A stretch of DNA of 64,000 nt from Pseudomonas laurylsulfatiphila (GCF_002934665.1 NZ_NIRS01000003.1:496001-560000); one strand, 5' to 3'. Positions 25,869 through 35,848 are shown, numbered from the stretch's first letter. Numbers and translations: made by a program. The notes: a model not told the origin generated them from the letters alone.

Positions 25869-25948
25869 TCGCGAGCAGGCTCGCTCCCACATTTGATCGT
25901 GGTCATCAGCTGGAACTCGGTCACCTGTGGGAGCGAGCCTGCTCGCGA
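25869..25948. repeat. REP pair, family B, in reversed (outward) arrangement
   Basis: TCGCGAGCAGGCTCGCTCCC then, after about 35 nt, TGTGGGAGCGAGCCTGCTCG. Here the GTGGGAG ends face inward, the reverse of the other family B pairs. It lies between the convergent CoA-transferase and alkA genes. Confidence 0.9.
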
Positions 25949-25984
25949 TGGCGCCAGAAACAACAACACAAAGCCCGGATCGAC

Positions 25985-26848
25985 TCAATCCACCCGACTC
26001 AACGAAGTCCACAGCACCTGCGCCGCATACCCTCGATAGGGCCGCCACGCTTGCGCCCGCAACAGCAACTGCTTCGCCGTCACCGGCCCACCCTCCAGTG
26101 CCGCCAACGCATTGACCAGCCCCACATCGCCATTGGGAAATCCATCCATCTCCCGCAACTGTCGCAACGCAATGTACTGCGCCGTCCAGTCACCAATCCC
26201 GTGCAACGCCAGCAACCGCGCTACGCCCCCCTCCCGACCGGGCTCGAACAATCGCGGGTCATCGAGCAATGACTGGGCCACACCCGACAAGGTCCGGCCC
26301 CGGCTTTTCGGCATGCCCAACGCAGCCAGATCGGCCTGCGCCAACACGTCAGCCGTGGGGAACACATGACTCAACCCCGCTAACGGCTTACCCAGTGGCA
26401 CGCCATATTGCGCCACCAGTTTCCCCGCCAGGCGAATCGCCGCTGCCACCGTAATCTGCTGCCCCAGCACCGCGCGGATCGCCAGTTCCAGCCCGTCCCA
26501 CGCCCCCGGCACACGCAGCCCGGGACGCTCGGCAATCAACCGCGCCATCAGCGGATCAAGCGCTAAATGCCGATGGATCGGGGCGAGTTCGGCATCGAGA
26601 TCGAACATCCGCCGCACGCTCGCGACGATGTCGGGCACGGCGCTTGGGTCGGGAAAGTCCAGCGTCAGCTCAAGGGCATCAGACTTGGCAGGCCGGATAG
26701 AAAAGCTGCCGTGCATCCCCTTCAGATCAATGCTGCGCGAGTAGGCGCCATCAGCAACCGTTTCCAGTCCTGCAATCGCCCGTGCCGACAAAAATCCCAG
26801 CATGGCCGGCCAGTCATAGGGTGGCTGATACGCCAGCAACAGCTTCAC
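25985..26848 (-). CDS. alkA: DNA-3-methyladenine glycosylase II (AlkA-like)
   Basis: Removes alkylated bases from DNA, starting base-excision repair. The 287 residues match AlkA: N-terminal LAYQPPYDWPAMLGFLSARAI, helix LAIRAVLGQQITVAAA, the helix-hairpin-helix LLALHGIGDWTAQYIALR, and the probable catalytic Asp in FPNGDVGLVNAL. The start is GTG and overlaps the stop of the upstream arcD-like gene (GTGA), so the two are translationally coupled. No Ada gene or methylation-response element is visible nearby. Confidence 0.9.
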   Translation of the reverse strand: MKLLLAYQPPYDWPAMLGFLSARAIAGLETVADGAYSRSIDLKGMHGSFSIRPAKSDALELTLDFPDPSAVPDIVASVRRMFDLDAELAPIHRHLALDPLMARLIAERPGLRVPGAWDGLELAIRAVLGQQITVAAAIRLAGKLVAQYGVPLGKPLAGLSHVFPTADVLAQADLAALGMPKSRGRTLSGVAQSLLDDPRLFEPGREGGVARLLALHGIGDWTAQYIALRQLREMDGFPNGDVGLVNALAALEGGPVTAKQLLLRAQAWRPYRGYAAQVLWTSLSRVD

Positions 26849-28272
26849 AGACTCAGCAACCCGCTATACAGCCCATAAGCCGCCAGCCCGGCACCGCTGA
26901 TAACTGCGGTGAAAATGCCTTTCTCGAAAGTCGTGAACAATGGCATGCCCTGTTCATGGCGGGCCTTGGCAAACAGGATCACACCCGGCGCATACAGCAA
27001 CGCCGACAGCAGCAAATACTTCAGGCCGCCGGCGTACAGCAACCACACCGCGTAACTCAAGGCAATGACGCCAACCAGCAAATCCTTGCTGCGCTCGGCG
27101 GTTGCCTGCTGGTAGGTTTCCCCGCGCACGCACAACAACACCGCATAGGCCGCCGACCACAGGTACGGCACCAGAATCATCGATGACGCCAGATAAATCA
27201 GACTGGTGTAGGTGCCGGCGGAAAACAGCGTGATCAGCAGGAACAACTGGATCATCGAGTTGGTCAGCCACATTGCATTGACCGGCACACGGTTGGCATT
27301 TTCCCTGGTCAGGAATGCCGGCATGGTCTTGTCTTTCGCCGTGGCGAACAGGATTTCGGCGCACAGCAGCGCCCAGGACAGCAACGCACCCAACAGCGAG
27401 ATCGCCAGGCCGACGCTGATCAGCAATGCCCCCCAGGGGCCGACGATATGCTCAAGCACCGCCGCCAACGAGGGGTTCTGCAGTTTCGCCAGTTCCGGCT
27501 GGGTCATGATCCCCAGCGACAGCACGTTCACCAGCACCAACAGTGCCAATACCCCAATGAACCCGATCACCGTCGCCCGGCCCACGTCGGAACGTTTCTC
27601 CGCCCGGGCCGAATAGACACTGGCCCCCTCGATACCGATGAACACGAACACGGTGACCAGCATCATGTGCCGAACCTGATCCATCACACTGCCGAATTCC
27701 GGGTTGTTACGCCCCCAGATATCGAGGGTAAAGATGTCCGCCTTGAACGCCACGGCGGCAATCACGATGAACATGATCAACGGCACAATCTTGGCCACGG
27801 TGGTCACCTGGTTGATGAACGCCGCCTCCTTGATCCCGCGCATCACCACAAAATGCACGGTCCAGAGCAGCACCGAAGCGCAGGCGATGGCGATCGGCGT
27901 GTTGCCTTCGCCAAAGACCGGAACGAAATAGCCAAGGGTGCTGAACAGCAGCACGAAGTAGCCGACGTTGCCCAGCCAGGCGCTGATCCAGTACCCCCAG
28001 GCGGACGAGAAGCCCATGTAGTCGCCGAACCCGGCCTTGGCATAGGCATACACCCCGGACTCCAGTTCCGGCTTGCGATTGGCCAGGGTCTGGAACACGA
28101 ACGCCAGGGTCAGCATGCCGACCGCAGTGATCGCCCAACCGATCAGGATTGCCCCGGCATCGGCCCTGGCCGCCATGTTTTGCGGCAGGGAAAAGATCCC
28201 GCCACCGATCATCGAACCCACCACCAGGGCGATCAATGCGCTCAGGCGAAGCTTGCTCGGTGATTGCGACAT
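26845..28272 (-). CDS. arcD: Arginine/ornithine antiporter, ArcD-type (copy on minus strand)
   Basis: Inner-membrane exchanger of the APC superfamily, importing arginine and exporting ornithine. The 475 residues with 12 or so membrane segments start LSALIALVVGSMIGGGIFSLPQNMAA, the glycine-rich substrate loop of the family. It is the same length, without gaps, as the copy at 28716-30143, and most residues are identical. It is transcribed away from the arcDABC genes and coupled to alkA. It could have shifted specificity or serve aerobic uptake; sequence alone does not tell. Confidence 0.88.
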   Translation of the reverse strand: MSQSPSKLRLSALIALVVGSMIGGGIFSLPQNMAARADAGAILIGWAITAVGMLTLAFVFQTLANRKPELESGVYAYAKAGFGDYMGFSSAWGYWISAWLGNVGYFVLLFSTLGYFVPVFGEGNTPIAIACASVLLWTVHFVVMRGIKEAAFINQVTTVAKIVPLIMFIVIAAVAFKADIFTLDIWGRNNPEFGSVMDQVRHMMLVTVFVFIGIEGASVYSARAEKRSDVGRATVIGFIGVLALLVLVNVLSLGIMTQPELAKLQNPSLAAVLEHIVGPWGALLISVGLAISLLGALLSWALLCAEILFATAKDKTMPAFLTRENANRVPVNAMWLTNSMIQLFLLITLFSAGTYTSLIYLASSMILVPYLWSAAYAVLLCVRGETYQQATAERSKDLLVGVIALSYAVWLLYAGGLKYLLLSALLYAPGVILFAKARHEQGMPLFTTFEKGIFTAVISGAGLAAYGLYSGLLSL

Positions 28273-28715
28273 CGTTGCATCTCCATTTTTTCGGGGGGCG
28301 ACAACTGCCGCGAGATCGTCACATATCGGGCGTCAACTAAACTGTTGAAGCGTAATAACGTTTATTGGATAACGCCAACCCATGTCTTTTTACTTGCACA
28401 AAATGGCTATTAAAGGCGCCGATATAATTATTTGTTGTATACGCTTTTCCAATACATCCATTTCGTACAAAAAACCCATGAGGAAGATTGGCGAATTCTG
28501 AAAAACCAACTAGCGTCATAATTCGAAACAGAATACAAAATAACTGAAATAATCCACTCAAAGGCTCTAAATCAGGCATTACAAGCAGCCGCCTTGAAAT
28601 GATGGCACTCCGCCAACAAACTGGGAACGCTCTCATTTAGTGATCCAAGTCAGCTGATTGGATAACCAACGGAATTAATCTGCTGGCCTCTCTTCTCCTG
28701 CATTGGAGTCATGCA
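28273..28715. promoter_or_regulatory. A+T-rich divergent spacer between the two arcD genes
   Basis: 443 bp with no convincing gene. The middle (about 28330-28640) is visibly A+T-rich compared with flanking DNA. It must hold both arcD promoters. I looked for the ANR box TTGAT-N4-ATCAA expected for arc operons and found only poor matches (TTGGATAACCAA at 28658-28669). A minus-strand open frame at 28337-28636 has no family features. Confidence 0.55.
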
Positions 28716-30143
28716 ATGTCTGAAGCTCCCGGAAAACTCAAACTCGGCGCACTGGTTGCATTAGTCGTCGGTTCGATGATTGGTGGCGGGATCTTTTCCT
28801 TGCCGCAAAACATGGCCGCCAGTGCCGATGTCGGCGCCATTCTGATCGGTTGGGCAATCACCGCCGTCGGCATGCTCACCCTGGCATTCGTGTTCCAGAC
28901 CCTGGCCAATCGCAAACCCGACCTGGACGGCGGTGTCTACGCTTACGCCAAGGCCGGTTTCGGCGACTACATGGGCTTCTCGTCCGCCTGGGGATACTGG
29001 ATCAGTGCCTGGCTAGGCAACGTCGGCTACTTCGTTCTGCTATTCAGCACGCTCGGCTACTTCTTTCCGCTATTCGGGGAGGGGAATACCGTTGCTGCCG
29101 TGATCGGTGCCTCGGTGCTGCTCTGGGCCGTGCATTTCCTAGTACTGCGAGGCATCAAGGAAGCGGCGTTCATCAACCTGGTGACCACCGTCGCCAAGAT
29201 CGTGCCGCTGGTGCTGTTCATGTTGATCGCGTTGTTCGCCTTCAAACTGGACATCTTTACCGCTGACATCTGGGGCCTGAAAAACCCGGACCTGGGCAGC
29301 GTGATGGACCAGGTGCGCAAGATGATGCTGGTCACCGTGTGGGTGTTCATCGGTATCGAAGGCGCGAGCATCTTTTCGGCCCGGGCGGAAAAACGCAGCG
29401 ACGTGGGTAAAGCCACCGTGATCGGCTTTGTCACCGTGCTGCTGTTCCTGGTGCTGGTGAACGTGCTGTCGCTGGGGATCATGACCCAGCCGGAACTGGC
29501 CAAATTGCAGAACCCGTCGATGGCGGCGGTGCTGGAGCATGTGGTCGGCCACTGGGGCGCAGTGCTGATCAGCGTCGGCCTGATCATCTCGCTGCTGGGG
29601 GCTTTGCTGTCGTGGGTGCTGCTGTGTGCGGAGATCATGTTCGCCGCTGCCAAGGACCACACCATGCCGGCGTTCCTACGCAAGGAAAACGCCAACCATG
29701 TACCGGTCAATGCCCTGTGGCTGACCAACGCCATGGTGCAGATCTTCCTGATCATCACCTTGTTCTCGGCCAGTACTTACCTGTCGCTGATCTACCTCGC
29801 CACCTCGATGATCCTGGTGCCGTACCTGTGGTCGGCGGCCTACGCACTGCTGTTGGCCGTGCGGGGCGAAACCTACGAGGGCGCGCCCGGCGGTCGGCAG
29901 AAAGACCTCATCATCGGCGTCGTAGCCCTGGTCTACGCGATCTGGTTGCTGTACGCCGGCGGCACCAAATACCTGTTGCTGTCCGCCCTGCTCTACGCCC
30001 CCGGCGTGATCCTGTTCGCCAAGGCCAAGCTGGAAATCAACAAACCGGTTTTCACCAACGTCGAGAAGCTGATTTTCGCTGCGGTGGTCGTCGGCGCCGT
30101 GGTGGCGGCCTACGGTCTCTACGACGGCTTCCTGACCCTGTAA
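28716..30143 (+). CDS. arcD: Arginine/ornithine antiporter ArcD
   Basis: Exchanges external arginine for internal ornithine without net energy cost, serving the arginine deiminase pathway. The 475 residues begin LGALVALVVGSMIGGGIFSLPQNM and carry about 12 membrane segments. The start has TTGGAG 7 nt upstream. It is 33 nt ahead of arcA and surely the first gene of arcDABC. A near-identical divergent copy lies at 26845-28272. Confidence 0.95.
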   Translation: MSEAPGKLKLGALVALVVGSMIGGGIFSLPQNMAASADVGAILIGWAITAVGMLTLAFVFQTLANRKPDLDGGVYAYAKAGFGDYMGFSSAWGYWISAWLGNVGYFVLLFSTLGYFFPLFGEGNTVAAVIGASVLLWAVHFLVLRGIKEAAFINLVTTVAKIVPLVLFMLIALFAFKLDIFTADIWGLKNPDLGSVMDQVRKMMLVTVWVFIGIEGASIFSARAEKRSDVGKATVIGFVTVLLFLVLVNVLSLGIMTQPELAKLQNPSMAAVLEHVVGHWGAVLISVGLIISLLGALLSWVLLCAEIMFAAAKDHTMPAFLRKENANHVPVNALWLTNAMVQIFLIITLFSASTYLSLIYLATSMILVPYLWSAAYALLLAVRGETYEGAPGGRQKDLIIGVVALVYAIWLLYAGGTKYLLLSALLYAPGVILFAKAKLEINKPVFTNVEKLIFAAVVVGAVVAAYGLYDGFLTL

Positions 30144-30176
30144 TGCAATTGTTTTGTCATCTGGAGGATCACTGTA

Positions 30177-31433
30177 ATGACCACGGAAAAAGTTAAGTAC
30201 GGCGTCCATTCCGAAGCCGGCAAACTGCGCAAAGTCATGGTTTGCTCCCCAGGACTTGCCCATCAGCGGCTGACCCCGAACAACTGCGACGAACTGCTGT
30301 TCGATGATGTGCTGTGGGTGGCCCAGGCCAAGCGCGACCACTTCGACTTCGTCACCAAGATGCGCGAACGTAACGTCGATGTGCTGGAAATGCACAACCT
30401 GCTGACCGACATCGTCGCCATTCCCGAAGCCCTGGACTGGATTCTGGAACGCAAGATCACCGCCAACTCGGTGGGCCTGGGCCTGATCAACGAAACCGCG
30501 TCGTGGCTGCGTAGCCTGGAGCCACGTCACATCGCCGAGTTCCTGATCGGCGGCGTATCGGGCGACGACTTACCGACCAGTTTCGGCGGCAAGGCCATCG
30601 AGATGTTCCGCGACTTCCTCGGCCACTCCAGCTTCATCCTGCCGCCGCTGCCCAACACCCAGTTCACCCGCGATACCACCTGCTGGATCTACGGTGGCGT
30701 TACCCTCAACCCGATGTACTGGCCGGCGCGCCGTCAGGAGACCCTGCTGACCACCGCCATCTATAAATTCCACCCCGAGTTCACCAACGCCGACTTCCAG
30801 ATCTGGTACGGCGACCCGGACAAGGACCACGGCAACGCCACCCTTGAGGGCGGTGACGTGATGCCGATCGGCAACGGCGTGGTGTTGATCGGCATGGGCG
30901 AACGCTCATCGCGGCAGGCCATTGCCCAATTGGCGGTGAACCTGTTCAAAAACAAAGCCGTCGAGAAAGTGATAGTCGCCGGCCTGCCGAAATCCCGCGC
31001 GGCAATGCACCTGGACACCGTGTTCAGCTTCTGCGATCGCGACCTCGTCACGATCTTCCCGGAAGTGGTGAACCAGATTGTCGCCTTCACCCTGCGTCCC
31101 GATGAAAGCAAGGCAGGCGGCATCGACATCCGTCGCGAAGAAACCAACTTCCTCGACACCGTGGCCCAGGCCCTCAACCTCAAAGCGTTGCGCGTAGTGG
31201 AAACCGGCGGCAACAGCTTCGCCGCCGAACGCGAGCAATGGGACGACGGCAACAACGTGGTGGCCGTGGAGCCGGGCGTGGTCATCGGCTACGACCGCAA
31301 TACCTACACCAATACCCTGCTGCGCAAGGCCGGGGTGGAGGTCATCACCATCAGCGCCGGCGAACTCGGCCGGGGACGGGGCGGCGGCCATTGCATGACC
31401 TGCCCGATCATCCGCGATCCGATCGACTACTAA
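30177..31433 (+). CDS. arcA: Arginine deiminase
   Basis: Hydrolyses arginine to citrulline and ammonia, the first step of anaerobic ATP formation from arginine. The 418 residues match ArcA throughout: [47 protein letters not shown], and the catalytic Cys near the C-terminus in [18 protein letters not shown] lies 10 nt before ATG. Second gene of arcDABC. Confidence 0.97.
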   Translation: MTTEKVKYGVHSEAGKLRKVMVCSPGLAHQRLTPNNCDELLFDDVLWVAQAKRDHFDFVTKMRERNVDVLEMHNLLTDIVAIPEALDWILERKITANSVGLGLINETASWLRSLEPRHIAEFLIGGVSGDDLPTSFGGKAIEMFRDFLGHSSFILPPLPNTQFTRDTTCWIYGGVTLNPMYWPARRQETLLTTAIYKFHPEFTNADFQIWYGDPDKDHGNATLEGGDVMPIGNGVVLIGMGERSSRQAIAQLAVNLFKNKAVEKVIVAGLPKSRAAMHLDTVFSFCDRDLVTIFPEVVNQIVAFTLRPDESKAGGIDIRREETNFLDTVAQALNLKALRVVETGGNSFAAEREQWDDGNNVVAVEPGVVIGYDRNTYTNTLLRKAGVEVITISAGELGRGRGGGHCMTCPIIRDPIDY

Positions 31434-31515
31434 CCTCTTAGCCTTGGCCCGCGCTGCCCTCTACCCAGGGGCATGCACGGCCCAAGGGGATAACCGACAC
31501 CTTAGGAGATCCAAA

Positions 31516-32526
31516 ATGGCGTTCAATATCCATAACCGCAATCTGCTGAGCCTGGAACACCACACCCCTCGCGAATTGCGCTACCTGCTCGACCTGTCCC
31601 GCGACCTCAAGCGTGCCAAGTACACCGGCACCGAACAGCAGCATCTCAAGGGCAACAACATCGCGCTGATCTTCGAAAAAACCTCGACCCGCACCCGCTG
31701 CGCGTTCGAAGTTGCAGCCTATGACCAGGGCGCCAACGTCACCTACATCGACCCGAACTCCTCGCAGATCGGCCACAAGGAAAGCATGAAGGACACCGCC
31801 CGCGTGCTCGGGCGCATGTACGACGCCATCGAGTACCGTGGCTTCAAGCAGGAAATCGTCGAGGAGCTGGCCAAGTTCGCCGGCGTACCGGTGTTCAACG
31901 GCCTGACCGACGAGTATCACCCGACACAAATGATCGCCGACGTGCTGACCATGCGTGAACACGCCGACAAACCGATCCACGAAATCAGCTACGCCTACCT
32001 CGGCGACGCGCGCAACAACATGGGTAACTCGCTGTTGCTGATCGGCGCCAAGCTCGGCATGGACGTGCGCATCTGCGCGCCAAAAGCCCTGTGGCCGGCG
32101 GACGACCTGGTCGCCCGCTGCAAACAGTACGGTGAAGAAAGCGGCGCGCGCATCACCCTCACCGAAGACCCGAAAGCGGCGGTCAAGGGCGTCGACTTCA
32201 TCCACACCGATGTCTGGGTGTCGATGGGCGAACCGGTTGAAGCCTGGGCCGAACGCATCCAGCAACTGCTGCCGTATCAGGTCAACGCCGAACTGATGAA
32301 AGCCACCGGCAACCCGCGCACCAAGTTCATGCACTGCCTGCCGGCATTCCACAACTGTGATACCAAAGTCGGCAAGCAGATTGCCGAGCAGTACCCGCAC
32401 CTGAGCAACGGCATCGAAGTGACCGATGACGTGTTCGAGTCGCCGGCCTGCATCGCCTTCGAGCAAGCGGAAAACCGCATGCACACCATCAAGGCGATTC
32501 TGGTGTCGACGCTGGCTGACCTTTAA
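31516..32526 (+). CDS. arcB: Catabolic ornithine carbamoyltransferase
   Basis: Runs phosphorolysis of citrulline to ornithine and carbamoyl phosphate. From ATG 31516 (TTAGGAGAT, 8 nt upstream) it has 336 residues. Visible motifs are the carbamoyl-phosphate site STRTRCAFE, the ornithine region near [10 protein letters not shown], and catalytic HCLPAFH. Its place between arcA and arcC marks it as the catabolic enzyme rather than biosynthetic ArgF. Confidence 0.96.
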   Translation: MAFNIHNRNLLSLEHHTPRELRYLLDLSRDLKRAKYTGTEQQHLKGNNIALIFEKTSTRTRCAFEVAAYDQGANVTYIDPNSSQIGHKESMKDTARVLGRMYDAIEYRGFKQEIVEELAKFAGVPVFNGLTDEYHPTQMIADVLTMREHADKPIHEISYAYLGDARNNMGNSLLLIGAKLGMDVRICAPKALWPADDLVARCKQYGEESGARITLTEDPKAAVKGVDFIHTDVWVSMGEPVEAWAERIQQLLPYQVNAELMKATGNPRTKFMHCLPAFHNCDTKVGKQIAEQYPHLSNGIEVTDDVFESPACIAFEQAENRMHTIKAILVSTLADL

Positions 32527-32544
32527 AGACCGGATCCCGGTCAA

Positions 32545-32634
32545 TGTGGGAGCGAGCCTGCTCGCGAAAGCGGTCTGACATTCAAAGTTGATGTTGACTG
32601 ACACACCGCTTTCGCGAGCAGGCTCGCTCCCACA
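32545..32634. repeat. REP pair, family B
   Basis: TGTGGGAGCGAGCCTGCTCG and its inverse inside the arcB-arcC gap, so within an operon. Confidence 0.9.
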
Positions 32635-32680
32635 ATGGATCGAGTCATCCACTTCTCCCCTGCTTAGAAGGACTAGCACC

Positions 32681-33610
32681 ATGCGTATCGTCGTTGCTCT
32701 GGGCGGTAATGCCCTGCTCCGCCGCGGCGAACCGATGACCGCTGACAACCAGCGCGCCAACATCCGGATCGCCACCGAACAGATCGCCAAGATCCATCCC
32801 GGCAACCAACTGGTCATCGCCCACGGCAATGGCCCCCAGGTCGGCCTGCTGTCATTGCAGGCCGCGGCCTACACCTCGGTTTCGCCCTACCCGCTGGACG
32901 TGCTCGGCGCCGAGACCGAAGGCATGATCGGCTACATCATCGAACAGGAACTGGGCAACCTGCTGGACTTCGAAGTGCCCTTCGCGACCCTGCTGACCCA
33001 GGTCGAAGTCGATGCCAATGACCCGGCCTTCAAGAACCCGACCAAGCCCATCGGCCCGGTCTACAGCAAGGCCGAGGCGGAACAACTCGCCGCCGAAAAA
33101 GGCTGGGCTATTGCTCCCGACGGCGACAAGTACCGCCGCGTGGTCGCCAGCCCGAAACCCAAGCGCATCTTCGAAATCCGTCCGATCAAATGGCTGCTGG
33201 AAAAAAGCAGCATCGTGATCTGCGCCGGCGGCGGCGGCATTCCGACCATGTATACCTCGCCCGGCAAACTCGAGGGCGTCGAAGCGGTCATCGACAAGGA
33301 CCTGTGCTCGGCGCTGCTGGCCGAACAGCTTGAAGCCGATCTGCTGGTGATCGCCACCGACGTCAACGCCGCTTTCATCGACTTTGGCAAACCCACGCAG
33401 AAAGCCATCGCCCAGGCGCACCCCGACGAAATGGAAAAACTCGGCTTCGCCGCCGGCTCCATGGGACCGAAGGTGCAGGCAGCCTGCGAATTCGCGCGCC
33501 ATACTGGAAAAGTGGCGGTGATCGGCTCGCTCGCGGACATCGAAGCGATCGTCCAGGGCAAGGCCGGTACGCGCATCAGCACGGCGACCGCCGGCATTAC
33601 TTACTTGTAG
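32681..33610 (+). CDS. arcC: Carbamate kinase
   Basis: Transfers phosphate from carbamoyl phosphate to ADP, making ATP, the final step of the pathway. From ATG 32681 it has 309 residues: [47 protein letters not shown] and the ATP-region [11 protein letters not shown]. The frame is open upstream but that part is REP sequence; GAAGGA lies 11 nt before the chosen ATG. Confidence 0.96.
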   Translation: MRIVVALGGNALLRRGEPMTADNQRANIRIATEQIAKIHPGNQLVIAHGNGPQVGLLSLQAAAYTSVSPYPLDVLGAETEGMIGYIIEQELGNLLDFEVPFATLLTQVEVDANDPAFKNPTKPIGPVYSKAEAEQLAAEKGWAIAPDGDKYRRVVASPKPKRIFEIRPIKWLLEKSSIVICAGGGGIPTMYTSPGKLEGVEAVIDKDLCSALLAEQLEADLLVIATDVNAAFIDFGKPTQKAIAQAHPDEMEKLGFAAGSMGPKVQAACEFARHTGKVAVIGSLADIEAIVQGKAGTRISTATAGITYL

Positions 33611-33622
33611 AGAGAGGCGTTT

Positions 33623-33985
33623 ATGGCAACGTTTGATCCAGGTCACTTGCACATCGAGCGCCATGCGCTGAACAAGGATGATGTGAGCTACAACATCCAC
33701 CTCGACTATGAAGTCAGCAAGAACCCCAAAGGGGAAAAAGGCATTCAGTTCACCATGCATGGCAGCATTCAGGGCAAGGACCTGAAGGAGCCCTTCTTCC
33801 TGCCCAAGGAGGAAGCCTACAACTTCGCCAGCAATGTGACGAAAATCGCCGAGAAATATGGCATTCCCAAAGAAAAAATCGCCATTGGTTCGTCACACGA
33901 ACATTACGACCTGATGTTCGAAGACATCCGCAAACAACTGAATATGAAATCCGGCGACCCGATAGATCTCGAGAAATTCGAGTAG
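33623..33985 (+). CDS. Small conserved hypothetical protein (probably DUF5064)
   Basis: Unknown function. The 120-residue, charged, soluble protein begins MATFDPGHLHIERHALNKDD and shows alternating strands (YNIHLDYEVSKNPKGEKGIQFTMHGSI) followed by helices, with no signal peptide or membrane segment. AGAGAGG lies 7 nt before ATG and arcC ends only 12 nt upstream, so it is almost certainly in the arc transcript. I recall this as the Pseudomonas-specific DUF5064 family, with moderate certainty. A role in arginine catabolism or low-oxygen survival is a guess from position. Confidence 0.75.
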   Translation: MATFDPGHLHIERHALNKDDVSYNIHLDYEVSKNPKGEKGIQFTMHGSIQGKDLKEPFFLPKEEAYNFASNVTKIAEKYGIPKEKIAIGSSHEHYDLMFEDIRKQLNMKSGDPIDLEKFE

Positions 33986-33998
33986 CCCACATTTCCAA

Positions 33999-34087
33999 GT
34001 GGGAGCGAGCCTGCTCGCGAAAGCGGTGTATCAGTCACGATCAATGATGCCTGACACGACGCCTTCGCGAGCAGGCTCGCTCCCACA
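33999..34087. repeat. REP pair, family B
   Basis: GTGGGAGCGAGCCTGCTCGC (lacking the usual outer T) and inverse GCGAGCAGGCTCGCTCCCAC, between the arc operon and gcsR. Confidence 0.88.
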
Positions 34088-34187
34088 AAGGGATCATCGA
34101 CCTATTGAAGTCCGCGCAGGATTTCACCATTAGCCCGCCCCAAGGCATACTTGCCACCCTCCGCACTGCAGAACCCGAAACCGCCCC

Positions 34188-35696
34188 ATGCGTATCCACG
34201 TCAGCTTCATCGACCGCGTCGGTATCACCCAGGAAGTCCTGGCCCTGCTTGGCGGGCGCAATCTGAACCTGGATGCGGTGGAAATGGTCCCGCCCAATGT
34301 TTATATCGACGCCCCGACCCTGAGCCCGCAAGTCCTCGAAGAACTTCGCGATGCCCTGTTCAGCGTGCGTGGCGTGCAAGCGGTGACAGTGGTCGACATC
34401 CTGCCCGGCCAGCGTCGGCACTTGCAGCTCGACGCATTGCTGGCCGCCATGACCGACCCGGTGCTGGCACTGGACAGCGACGGCAAGGTGCTGCTGGCCA
34501 ACCCGGCGTTGATCGCCCTGTACGGCCGCGAACCGAATGGCGAAAGCGTGGCCGAGCTGTTTGCCGACCCGGCCTTGCTCGACGCCCTGCTCGAACACGG
34601 CTTTCGCCTGCCGCTGCGGGAAATCATCGTCAATGGCCAGACCTTCCTGCTCGACGCCACACCGATCACCGACGCCGGCGCCCTGCTGACCCTGTACCAG
34701 CCGAACCGCATCGGTGAACGTCTTTCCGCACTGCACCATGACCACGCCGAAGGTTTCGATGCACTGCTGGGCGAGTCCCCGGTGATCCGCACCCTCAAGG
34801 CACGCGCCCAGCGGGTGGCTGCCCTCGATGCACCGCTGCTGATCCAGGGCGAAACCGGCACCGGCAAGGAACTGGTAGCCCGTGCCTGTCACGCCATCAG
34901 CGCCCGACACAGTTCACCCTTTCTGGCGTTGAACTGCGCAGCATTGCCCGAGAACCTCGCCGAAAGTGAACTGTTCGGCTACGCTCCCGGCGCTTTCACC
35001 GGCGCGCAACGCGGCGGCAAGCCAGGGCTGATGGAACTGGCCAACCAGGGCACGGTGTTTCTCGATGAAATCGGCGAGATGTCACCGTATTTGCAAGCCA
35101 AGCTGCTGCGTTTCCTCAACGACGGCAGTTTTCGCCGGGTCGGCGGTGACCGTGAGGTCAAGGTTAACGTACGAATCCTCAGCGCCACCCACCGCGACCT
35201 GGAAAAAATGGTCAGCGAAGGCCTGTTCCGCGAAGACTTGTTCTATCGCCTCAACGTCCTGAATGTTGAAGTGCCGCCATTGCGCGAGCGCGGCCAGGAC
35301 ATCCTGCTGCTGGCCCGCTACTTCATGCAGCAGGCCTGTGCGCAGATCCAGCGTCCGATCTGTCGCCTGGCGCCAGGCACTTATCCGGCGCTGCTGGGCA
35401 ACCGCTGGCCGGGTAACGTGCGGCAATTGCAAAACGTGATCTTCCGCGCCGCGGCGATTTGCGAAAGCAGCCTGGTGGACATTGGCGACCTCGACATCGC
35501 CGGCACTTCGGTGGCCCGCCAGGGCGACCATGACGTCGACAGCCTGGAACAGGCCATGGACGCATTCGAGAAGACCCTGCTGGAAAAACTTTACGTCAGC
35601 TATCCCTCGACCCGGCAACTGGCGACCCGCCTGCAAACCTCCCACACCGCGATTGCCCATCGGTTGCGCAAGTACGGCATTCCCGGCAAAGCCTGA
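34188..35696 (+). CDS. gcsR: GcsR, TyrR-like sigma-54 enhancer-binding regulator of glycine cleavage
   Basis: Activates the glycine cleavage operon with sigma-54 when glycine is present. The 502 residues comprise an ACT-type domain (MRIHVSFIDRVGITQEVLALL), a PAS-like domain (AAMTDPVLALDSDGKVLLANPAL), an AAA+ domain with Walker A GETGTGKE and the sigma-54 contact loop GAFTGA (about 268-273), and a C-terminal Fis/TyrR helix-turn-helix (TRQLATRLQTSHTAIAHRLRKYGI). PhhR, the aromatic-acid regulator, is a close relative. The neighbouring gcvHP-sdaA-gcvT with a sigma-54 promoter marks this as GcsR. Confidence 0.9.
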   Translation: MRIHVSFIDRVGITQEVLALLGGRNLNLDAVEMVPPNVYIDAPTLSPQVLEELRDALFSVRGVQAVTVVDILPGQRRHLQLDALLAAMTDPVLALDSDGKVLLANPALIALYGREPNGESVAELFADPALLDALLEHGFRLPLREIIVNGQTFLLDATPITDAGALLTLYQPNRIGERLSALHHDHAEGFDALLGESPVIRTLKARAQRVAALDAPLLIQGETGTGKELVARACHAISARHSSPFLALNCAALPENLAESELFGYAPGAFTGAQRGGKPGLMELANQGTVFLDEIGEMSPYLQAKLLRFLNDGSFRRVGGDREVKVNVRILSATHRDLEKMVSEGLFREDLFYRLNVLNVEVPPLRERGQDILLLARYFMQQACAQIQRPICRLAPGTYPALLGNRWPGNVRQLQNVIFRAAAICESSLVDIGDLDIAGTSVARQGDHDVDSLEQAMDAFEKTLLEKLYVSYPSTRQLATRLQTSHTAIAHRLRKYGIPGKA

Positions 35697-35714
35697 GACC
35701 TGACACCGAACAAT

Positions 35715-35803
35715 TGTGGGAGCGAGCCTGCTCGCGAATACGGTGGATCAGTCACTTCAATATTGCCTGACACTACGCCTTCGCGAGCAGGCTCGCTCCC
35801 ACA
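35715..35803. repeat. REP pair, family B
   Basis: TGTGGGAGCGAGCCTGCTCG and its inverse directly after gcsR, upstream of the glycine operon control region. Confidence 0.9.
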
Positions 35804-35848
35804 GGGTTAGCAGCTGATCTGAAAATTGCGCCAAAAACGACCTCCACC

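Noticed and set aside
28337..28636. 99-codon minus-strand open frame in the A+T-rich arcD spacer
   Set aside because: No ribosome-binding site, no recognisable domain and no codon bias like nearby genes.
28640..28700. ANR box for the arc operon (TTGGATAACCAA at 28658)
   Set aside because: Deviates from TTGAT-N4-ATCAA in length and key bases; I do not claim it as a site.
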